A DNA stretch of 64,000 nucleotides from Cognatundibacterium curvum (GTDB lineage: Bacteria; Pseudomonadota; Gammaproteobacteria; Burkholderiales; Burkholderiaceae_D). The notes beneath the pieces were generated by a model, which saw nothing but the letters and a program-made list of their open reading frames with translations, searched no databases and was not told where the DNA came from. The position numbers and the translations under genes are program-made. How positions within the stretch are numbered: the first letter of the stretch is position 1; every line of letters starts with the position of its first letter. The DNA lies in NCBI RefSeq assembly GCF_014284235.1, contig NZ_JACOGD010000001.1:124001-188000 (forward strand), read 5' to 3'. This document shows, one piece after another, positions 57,733-64,000 of the stretch.

Positions 57733-58479
57733 TCAGAAAACCTCATCTTCACGCAGATAGCGCCATTGGCCTTCAGGTAATTTGCCGAGTTTGACTTTAC
57801 CTATGCGTACCCGTTTCAGACCCAATACACGCAGACCGACCATTTCGCACATGCGGCGGATCTGGCGTTTTTTGCCTTCTTTCAGGATGAAATTGAGCTG
57901 ATCTTCATTTTGCCAGCTGACTTTGGCGGGTAACAGCTTTTTACCGTCCAGCGACAAGCCATGGTTCAGGCGTTTCAGGTCTTCGGCTGGCAGGCGACCC
58001 GGTTTGCTGTACTGTACGCGTACCAGGTATTCTTTTTCCACAACCGTGGTTTCACCGATCAGGTGTTTGGCGATACGGCCGTCCTGCGTCAATACCAGTA
58101 AGCCCACGGAGTCGATATCCAGGCGGCCGGCAGGCACCAGGCTGCGTAGCTGAGTAGGGTGGAACACGGTGTCGACCGTGTCTTCGGACCAGCGGTTTTC
58201 TGGCTTGATCAGCCCGACTGCAGGCGTGTAGCCGTCTTCGGCCTGGCCACTGACATAGCCTACCGGCTTATTGATTAAGATGGTGACGCGCTTGGATTGT
58301 TCGGCGGCGGCCTGGCGTTCTACGCTGACTTTTTGATGGGGTAAAACTTTGCTGCCGAGTTCGGACACAATTTTGCCATCGACCCGGACCCAGCCCTTGG
58401 CGATCCATTCATCGGCTTCGCGGCGTGAACAAAGTCCGAGTTCGGACATGCGTTTTGATAATCTGATTAAGTCTGTCAT
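57733..58479 (-). CDS. rRNA pseudouridine synthase, RsuA/RluF type
   Basis: A 248-residue enzyme. The S4 RNA-binding domain is at the N-terminus ([32 protein letters not shown]), followed by the synthase core with [12 protein letters not shown], the catalytic Asp motif [18 protein letters not shown] and [27 protein letters not shown]. The Ser after the catalytic Asp-Ile-Asp and the overall pattern resemble RluF (23S rRNA U2604) rather than RluB; the exact target is not certain. Confidence 0.88.
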   Translation of the reverse strand: MTDLIRLSKRMSELGLCSRREADEWIAKGWVRVDGKIVSELGSKVLPHQKVSVERQAAAEQSKRVTILINKPVGYVSGQAEDGYTPAVGLIKPENRWSEDTVDTVFHPTQLRSLVPAGRLDIDSVGLLVLTQDGRIAKHLIGETTVVEKEYLVRVQYSKPGRLPAEDLKRLNHGLSLDGKKLLPAKVSWQNEDQLNFILKEGKKRQIRRMCEMVGLRVLGLKRVRIGKVKLGKLPEGQWRYLREDEVF

Positions 58480-58635
58480 GTGTTGCTTATAGTGGCTGGT
58501 AGTTACTTATATTTGTTTGCATTAGCTGGTCGTGGCTTGTCGTGGCTTGTTTTGGCTCAGTTTGGCTAATGGATTTGCTGAAATGCGTCAGGTCCGCATT
58601 GTAACGGAGTGCCGCGTCGATCAGGCTGTAAAACC

Positions 58636-61188
58636 TCAGATGCGTAATGCATCGAGCAACTCCGCTTCAAACTGAATCTGGGTTCTGGCGCCTTGTAAAG
58701 CAGCGCCGTCAACGATGAATACGTCTTCCACGCGTTCGCCCAGGGTCATGATCTTGGCGGTATGCAGATTGATTTTGTACTTGGTGAGTACATTCGCAAT
58801 CGCGTACAACAGACCATTTCTGTCATTCGCCGATATCGATAACAGGTAATACTGCCCCTTATCATCGGGGCGTAAATCCACGCTGGGTGTGATCGGGAAG
58901 TTGCGCGACATTCTCGACAGGCGTCCGCGGTTCGGCGCTGACAGCGGGGTCTGATGGGTCAGGATTTCACTGAGTTCATGCTCGATGAGGTTAATGATGT
59001 CGCGGTATTGATTGGCAAAGCTGGGTTCGATGACCAGGAAGGTATCGAGCGCATAGCCATTGCTGCAGGTATGAATTTTGGCATCCAGAATGCCGAAATT
59101 TTTACCGTCAAAATAATTGCAGATGCGCGCAAACAAATCCGCCTGGTCCTTGACATAGACTGTGACCTGCAAGCCTTCGCCTATCGGTGATAATCTGCAT
59201 TTGACGACGGGATGGCTGGCATGGGTTTTATCATGCAGGACCCGGGTTTGCCAGGCGATGTCTGAGGCGTCATGGCGCAGGAAATAGGCGACATCGAGCT
59301 GCTTCCAGAATTCCTCGTGTGCGTTCGGTGCGATACCGGCCAGGCGTAAGGCTTTGAGCGCATCTTCCTGGCGGTTTTTGAGTTCGCGGTCTTTGGACGG
59401 CATTTCCCCACCCAATACGCGCAGGGTCATTTTGTATAAGTCTTCCAGCAGCTTGCCTTTCCAGGCATTCCACACTTTCGGGCTGGTGCCACGGATATCG
59501 CAGACTGTCAGCAAATACAGTGCGGTCAGATGGCGCTCATCCTTGACCAGGCTGGCGAAATGCTGCACCACGTCGGGATCGGATAAGTCCTGTTTTTGCG
59601 CGACCTGAGACATGGTCAGATGGTTTTGCACCAGGAAGACCACCAGCTCGGTATTGGCACGCGTCAAACCATGGTCGTAACAGAATTTCTTGGCATCAGC
59701 CATTCCCAGCACCGAGTGATCGCCGCCGCGTCCCTTGGCAATATCATGGAACAGAGCGGCGATGTAGAGTACCCAGGGTTCATTGAAATTCGCCATTAAC
59801 TGGCTGCAGAACGGATATTCATGCGCATGTTCAGGCATGGTGAAGCGGCGCAGATTGCGTACCACCATCAGGATGTGCTGATCTACGGTATAGGCATGGA
59901 ATAAGTCATGCTGCATCTGGCCTATGATGCGGCGGAAATTGGGCAGGTAACGGCCCAATATGCTCATCTGATTCATGCGGCGCAGCGCATGGGTGATGCC
60001 GCGCGGCGATTGCAGTATCTGTAAAAACAGCGCACGGTTGAAAATATTATGGCGGAATTCAGCATCCATCAGCAGGCGCGCATGCCATAGCGCACGCAGG
60101 GTGCGCGCAGTCATGCCCTTGAGTTCGCTATGCTGGGCCAGTACCAAAAACACTTCCAGCACCGCAGAGGGATGCGATTCAAAGGTGTCGTCCGCTGCGA
60201 TATCGATGAAGCCATTGACTTCATTAAAGCGCGCATGGATGGGCCTTGCTGTACTGTCTTGTGGGAACAGCACGGCTTCTATGTTTTGCAGCAAAATCTG
60301 GTTCAGTTGTGTGACTGCCTTGGCCGCCCAGTAGTAACGCTGCATCAGGTATTCGCTGGCGCGGCGTGATTCCGTGGTTTTAAAGCCAAAGCTTTCCGCG
60401 ATCGGTGCCTGTATATCGAAAATCAGGCGGTCTTCGCGCCGTTTGGCGTGCAAATGCAGGCGTATGCGTATGTCTTTGAAGGCGCGTTCATTGCGCTTCA
60501 ACTGACGTGCTTCGGTATCGGTAATCAGTCCGCGCTTAGCCAGTTCATGCCAGGAATTACCCAGATTGGCAGCCTTTGCCACCCAAAGTATGACCTGCAA
60601 ATCACGCAGGCCGCCCGGGCTTTCCTTGCAGTTTGGTTCCAGACTGTAAGGCGTGTCTTCATACTTCACGTGGCGCTGCTGCAGTTCCAGCAGTTTGGCC
60701 TGGAAAAATTTTTGCGGCTGCATCGCCGCCAGATAATCCTGCTGTAATTCGCGAAATAATTTCCGGCTGCCGGTCACCAGTCTGGCTTCCAGCAGGCTGG
60801 TCTGGACGGTGATATCGGCGGCTGACTCTTGCAGGCATTCTTCGACGGTACGTATGCTGTGTCCTATATCCAGGCCTATGTCCCACAGCAATTGCACCAG
60901 GTTTTCCAGTTTCTCTTTGAGTGCACTGTCGGGCTGGGTTTGCAGCAGTATCAGTACATCCACATCGGAGTAGGGGAACAGTTCACCACGGCCATAACCG
61001 CCGACGGCGACTAATGAGCATTCCTTGGGCAGGGCAAAATGACGCCAGATTTCAGTCAGGGTCTGGTCCACGTTTTTACACAGATCCTGTAGTAGCTGCT
61101 CTGCTTTTTCCTGTTCTTTAAAGCGCTGTATGACTTCCGCCTGCGCACTTTTCAGTTTGTCCTTGAATGCCAGCATAGGAGTGCTCAT
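58636..61188 (-). CDS. glnD: [Protein-PII] uridylyltransferase/uridylyl-removing enzyme
   Basis: An 850-residue GlnD, the nitrogen sensor that adds UMP to PII when glutamine is low and removes it when glutamine is high. The nucleotidyltransferase domain has VAVGGYGRGELFPYSDVDVLIL (about residues 62-84); the HD hydrolase domain has AALFHDIAKGRGGDHSVLG; two ACT domains end the protein (about 685-765 and 793-850; SANDRNGLLYAIANVL). Length and order are standard. It follows map after ten bases in one transcript. Confidence 0.96.
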   Translation of the reverse strand: MSTPMLAFKDKLKSAQAEVIQRFKEQEKAEQLLQDLCKNVDQTLTEIWRHFALPKECSLVAVGGYGRGELFPYSDVDVLILLQTQPDSALKEKLENLVQLLWDIGLDIGHSIRTVEECLQESAADITVQTSLLEARLVTGSRKLFRELQQDYLAAMQPQKFFQAKLLELQQRHVKYEDTPYSLEPNCKESPGGLRDLQVILWVAKAANLGNSWHELAKRGLITDTEARQLKRNERAFKDIRIRLHLHAKRREDRLIFDIQAPIAESFGFKTTESRRASEYLMQRYYWAAKAVTQLNQILLQNIEAVLFPQDSTARPIHARFNEVNGFIDIAADDTFESHPSAVLEVFLVLAQHSELKGMTARTLRALWHARLLMDAEFRHNIFNRALFLQILQSPRGITHALRRMNQMSILGRYLPNFRRIIGQMQHDLFHAYTVDQHILMVVRNLRRFTMPEHAHEYPFCSQLMANFNEPWVLYIAALFHDIAKGRGGDHSVLGMADAKKFCYDHGLTRANTELVVFLVQNHLTMSQVAQKQDLSDPDVVQHFASLVKDERHLTALYLLTVCDIRGTSPKVWNAWKGKLLEDLYKMTLRVLGGEMPSKDRELKNRQEDALKALRLAGIAPNAHEEFWKQLDVAYFLRHDASDIAWQTRVLHDKTHASHPVVKCRLSPIGEGLQVTVYVKDQADLFARICNYFDGKNFGILDAKIHTCSNGYALDTFLVIEPSFANQYRDIINLIEHELSEILTHQTPLSAPNRGRLSRMSRNFPITPSVDLRPDDKGQYYLLSISANDRNGLLYAIANVLTKYKINLHTAKIMTLGERVEDVFIVDGAALQGARTQIQFEAELLDALRI

Positions 61189-61198
61189 CGTCGGGATC

Positions 61199-62008
61199 TC
61201 AGGCCAGTTTGATGAAATCCGGCAGCGCTGGATAGCCTTCAGACATAGTCAGTACTTCAAAGCCGGTTTCGGTGACCAGTATGGTGTGTTCCCATTGTGC
61301 TGACAGGCTGCGATCCTTGGTTTTGATTGTCCAGCCGTCTGGCATGACCTTGATTTCTTTTTTGCCCGCATTAATCATCGGTTCTATCGTGAAGATCATG
61401 CCGGCTTCCAGTTTTTCCATGGTGCCCGGTTTGCCATAGTGCATAACTTGCGGCGCTTCATGGAAGACCTTGCCTATGCCGTGGCCGCAGAATTCACGGA
61501 CTACGCTGTAGCCGGCTTTTTCTGCGTGCTGCTGTATCGCATAGCCGATATCGCCCAGATGAACGCCGGGTTTGACCTTGGCGATGCCTATCCACAGGCA
61601 TTCATAGGTGATCTGTGACAGGCGGCGCGCCAGGATGGAGGGTTCGCCGATAAAAAACATGCGGCTGGTATCGCCGTGATAGCCGTCCTTGATGACAGTG
61701 ATGTCAAGATTGACCACGTCGCCGTTTTTGAGTGCCTTGGCATTTGGGATGCCGTGGCAAATCACGTCATTGACCGAGGTGCAGATCGCTTTTGGGTAAG
61801 GTGTGTAACCAGGCGGGCAGTAGTTCAGCGGCGCCGGGATAGTGCCCTGCACATTCACCATATATTCATGGCAAAGGCGGTCTAATTCCTCAGTGGTCAC
61901 GCCGGGTTTAACGAAAGGCGTAATGTAATCCAGTACTTCGGAGGCTAATTTGCCTGCAATGCGCATGCCTGCGATATCTTCGGCGGATTTAATAGAAATG
62001 GAGTCCAT
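61199..62008 (-). CDS. map: Type I methionine aminopeptidase
   Basis: A 269-residue enzyme that removes the initiator Met from nascent proteins. The pita-bread fold ligands are visible: NLDITVIKDGYHGDTSRMF (two Asp), EFCGHGIGKVFHEAPQVMHYG (His and substrate His), IFTIEPMINAG (Glu) and SAQWEHTILVTETG (Glu). The ATG at 62008 fits the family. It diverges from rpsB, the common proteobacterial arrangement, and shares a transcript with glnD. Confidence 0.96.
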   Translation of the reverse strand: MDSISIKSAEDIAGMRIAGKLASEVLDYITPFVKPGVTTEELDRLCHEYMVNVQGTIPAPLNYCPPGYTPYPKAICTSVNDVICHGIPNAKALKNGDVVNLDITVIKDGYHGDTSRMFFIGEPSILARRLSQITYECLWIGIAKVKPGVHLGDIGYAIQQHAEKAGYSVVREFCGHGIGKVFHEAPQVMHYGKPGTMEKLEAGMIFTIEPMINAGKKEIKVMPDGWTIKTKDRSLSAQWEHTILVTETGFEVLTMSEGYPALPDFIKLA

Positions 62009-62146
62009 ACGGATTTTTGTTATTTTGAAAAAGTGTTGGGATTGCTGCGCTCTGGAAATGTTCTTAAAACATTCCTCGGAGAAAGCATTGGGGCTTCATT
62101 ATAGACGAGCTGCGCCCCTGTCGTCCTGTTTGCGATGACAGGATGC

Positions 62147-62176
62147 TTGAGGAAAGCAATGTTTTCATAGTAGAAT
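62147..62176 (+). promoter_or_regulatory. Candidate sigma-70 promoter of rpsB-tsf
   Basis: TTGAGG (62147-62152), 18 bases, then TAGAAT (62171-62176). It leaves an mRNA leader of about 130 bases before the rpsB start, which could hold the autoregulatory S2-binding structure known upstream of rpsB in other bacteria; that structure was not verified. The rest of the 302-base gap 62009-62310 shows no gene. Confidence 0.5.
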
Positions 62177-62310
62177 AGATGGTTAGCTTGTATTGGCATT
62201 AAAAAATCTGTGCAAGTTAATCATTTTTTATTAATCGAATCCGGTCTGAAAGGGTGTTCAGGTATTACCTGGATCACTGACTGGATTCAAGACCTAACCC
62301 TGGAGTTATT

Positions 62311-63057
62311 ATGTCCGTAACAATGCGTGAAATGCTGGAAGCTGGTGTGCACTTTGGTCACCAAACCCGTTTTTGGAACCCAAAAATGGCACCGTTCATT
62401 TTCGGCCATCGCAACAAGATTCATATCGTCAACCTGGAAAAGACTCTGTCTATGTACCAGGAAGCGATGAAGTACATCCGTCAATTGTCCGCTAACCGCG
62501 GCACAATTCTGCTGGTTGGTACTAAGCGTCAATCGCGTGAAATCATCGCGGCTGAAGCGCAGCGCGCAGGTATGCCTTTCGTTGACCAGCGTTGGTTGGG
62601 CGGTATGTTGACAAACTTCAAAACTGTCAAAACCTCCATCAAGCGTCTGAAAGAAATGGAAGTAGCTATCGAAGACGGCTCCGTAGAAAAGCTGTCTAAA
62701 AAAGAAGCTCTGATGTTCCAGCGTGAAATGATCAAGCTGCAAAAATCCATCGGCGGTATCAAGGATATGGGCGGCATCCCTGACGCAATTTTCGTGGTTG
62801 ACGTTGGTTACCACAAAGGCGCGATCACTGAAGCAGCTAAACTGGGTATCCCAGTTATCGGCGTGGTTGATACTAACCACTCCCCAGAAGGCGTAACTTA
62901 TGTTATCCCTGGTAACGATGACTCTTCCAAAGCAATCGCTCTGTACGCTCGTGGCGTTGCAGATGCAATCCTGGAAGGCCGTGCAAACGCAGTTAACGAA
63001 GTTCTGGAAGCTGTTAAACCAGGTTCTGACGAGTTCGTAGAAGTAGAACAAGCGTAA
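62311..63057 (+). CDS. rpsB: 30S ribosomal protein S2
   Basis: A 248-residue S2. The N-terminal signature [33 protein letters not shown] and the late [26 protein letters not shown] are typical. Ribosome site and start are clear (CTGGAG seven bases upstream). It binds late on the 30S head and regulates its own operon in E. coli. tsf follows. Confidence 0.98.
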   Translation: MSVTMREMLEAGVHFGHQTRFWNPKMAPFIFGHRNKIHIVNLEKTLSMYQEAMKYIRQLSANRGTILLVGTKRQSREIIAAEAQRAGMPFVDQRWLGGMLTNFKTVKTSIKRLKEMEVAIEDGSVEKLSKKEALMFQREMIKLQKSIGGIKDMGGIPDAIFVVDVGYHKGAITEAAKLGIPVIGVVDTNHSPEGVTYVIPGNDDSSKAIALYARGVADAILEGRANAVNEVLEAVKPGSDEFVEVEQA

Positions 63058-63075
63058 TTTTGTTCAGCTGAATCA

Positions 63076-63136
63076 CCCTGATCTGTTGCGGCAGATCAGG
63101 GAAAAAATGGGGCAACGATCGTTCGCCCTTTTTTTT
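63076..63136 (+). terminator. Tandem hairpins between rpsB and tsf, attenuator-like
   Basis: First hairpin: CCCTGATCTG (63076-63085) with CAGATCAGGG (63092-63101). Second: GGGC and AACG arms pairing with CGTT and GCCC (about 63110-63128, one bulge), followed by eight T residues. An intrinsic terminator inside the operon would lower tsf relative to rpsB; a partial terminator at this place is known in E. coli. Confidence 0.7.
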
Positions 63137-63189
63137 AAACTAAATTTGATGATCAGTGTCCGTTGGCACTAATGAATTAGGAGAATGAC

Positions 63190-64000
63190 ATGGCAGCGAT
63201 TACAGCAGCGATGGTTGGCGCACTGCGCGCAAAGACTGATGCCCCTATGATGGAATGCAAAAAAGCATTGACAGAGGCTGATGGTGATATGGACCGTGCG
63301 GAAGAGATTCTGCGTGTAAAACTGGGTAGCAAAGCTTCTAAAGCTTCTTCCCGTATTACTGCAGAAGGCGTTGTTGCTTCCTATATCTCCGGTAATGTTG
63401 GCGCGTTGATCGAAATCAACTGCGAAACTGACTTCGTGACTAAGAACGATGACTTCATCGCTCTGGCAAACACTTGCGTCAAACTGGTTGCAGAACACAA
63501 CCCAGCAGACGTTGCAGCATTGGGCGCATTGCCACTCGACGGCAAAACAGTGGAAGAAGTACGTGCAGCACTGGTTGGTAAAATCGGTGAAAACATGTCT
63601 ATCCGCCGTTTCGTTCGTTTCGAAACTCAGTCCAAACTGACTTCTTACCTGCACGGCACACGTATTGGTGTTGTAGTTGAGTTTGACGCAGCAGAAGAGC
63701 AAATCGGTAAAGACGTAGCGATGCACATCGCTGCGATGAAACCAGTTTCCCTGTCTACAGAACAGGTTCCTGCAGAACTGATCGAAAAAGAGCGTTCAGT
63801 TGCAGAACAAAAAGCAGCAGAATCTGGCAAGCCAGCGGATATCGCAGCGAAAATGGTAGAAGGTTCTGTACAGAAGTTCCTGAAAGAAGTATCTCTGTTG
63901 AACCAGCCTTTCGTTAAAAACGACAAGCAAACCGTTGAACAGATGCTCAAAGCATCCGGCGCATCTGTCAAAGCATTTACCATGTTTGTTGTTGGTGAAG
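63190..64000 (+). CDS. tsf: Elongation factor Ts (3' end outside window)
   Basis: The first 270 codons of EF-Ts, open to the right edge. The start [20 protein letters not shown], then [20 protein letters not shown] and the core motif [13 protein letters not shown] (which contacts EF-Tu) are recognisable. AGGAGAATGAC precedes the ATG. EF-Ts recycles EF-Tu-GDP. Only the last 20 or so residues are missing. Confidence 0.97.
   Translation, partial: MAAITAAMVGALRAKTDAPMMECKKALTEADGDMDRAEEILRVKLGSKASKASSRITAEGVVASYISGNVGALIEINCETDFVTKNDDFIALANTCVKLVAEHNPADVAALGALPLDGKTVEEVRAALVGKIGENMSIRRFVRFETQSKLTSYLHGTRIGVVVEFDAAEEQIGKDVAMHIAAMKPVSLSTEQVPAELIEKERSVAEQKAAESGKPADIAAKMVEGSVQKFLKEVSLLNQPFVKNDKQTVEQMLKASGASVKAFTMFVVGE

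Noticed and set aside
62009..62310. Riboswitch or S2 leader RNA before rpsB
   Set aside because: A leader of suitable size exists, but I could not match the conserved structure by eye.

Overview
The window reads as chromosomal DNA of a Gram-negative betaproteobacterium, most likely Burkholderiales/Oxalobacteraceae (an Undibacterium-like organism is my best guess, from gene order and protein character, not from a search). Supporting signs are the housekeeping orders pyrG-kdsA-eno-ftsB and glnD-map divergent from rpsB-tsf, a gamma-class carbonic anhydrase, Hsp33, and an aerobic CoA-ester pathway for 2-aminobenzoate. Coding density is high and no tRNA, rRNA, CRISPR array or complete insertion sequence was seen.

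Layout. 1-3.5 kb: the end of comEC, an alpha/beta hydrolase and an LpxR-like outer-membrane lipid A deacylase. 3.7-8.2 kb: pyrG, kdsA, eno, ftsB. 8.4-16.4 kb: a catabolic cluster (CoA ligase, FAD monooxygenase/OYE fusion, SDR, MarR regulator, enoyl-CoA hydratase, acyl-CoA dehydrogenase, RidA) that fits degradation of 2-aminobenzoate as its CoA thioester, followed by a glutaryl-CoA dehydrogenase gene. 17.5-25.4 kb: an accessory region. The 3' end of the glutaryl-CoA dehydrogenase gene with its terminator is repeated about 2.7 kb downstream and the two copies bracket a repeat-rich lipoprotein gene; next come a TIGR02594-type cell-wall hydrolase with a small membrane protein, a VOC protein, a DUF4279 protein, an Hcp and a TssB-TssC sheath fusion, with no other type VI secretion genes in the window. 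26-31.4 kb: three secreted chitinases (GH18, GH19, GH18), each with an N-terminal chitin-binding module. 31.5-38.5 kb: assorted chromosomal genes (M23 peptidase, RDD protein, an N-terminally truncated HD-GYP protein, hslO, carbonic anhydrase, DUF455, DUF2807, GNAT, a FlgT-like protein).

38.5-48 kb: lipid-related genes. An acyl-CoA synthetase with a TetR-type palindrome upstream is followed by an alpha/beta hydrolase and then by a locus matching the four uncharacterised E. coli proteins YnbA-YnbD (CDP-alcohol phosphatidyltransferase, CdsA-like cytidylyltransferase, hydrolase-methyltransferase fusion, PAP2-dual-specificity phosphatase), extended by a patatin-like protein and an SDR. Together they look like a self-contained route to an unusual phospholipid; this is the best candidate in the window for an undescribed system. 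48-53.9 kb: a PLP sulfur-amino-acid enzyme, a large FtsX-type permease, a truncated haemoglobin and RmuC.

53.9-57.7 kb: a low-GC-looking island of small unknown genes, two of them present as pairs, scattered with seven copies of an 18-bp palindrome. 57.7-64 kb: an RsuA/RluF-type pseudouridine synthase, glnD, map, then rpsB and the start of tsf, which runs off the right edge.
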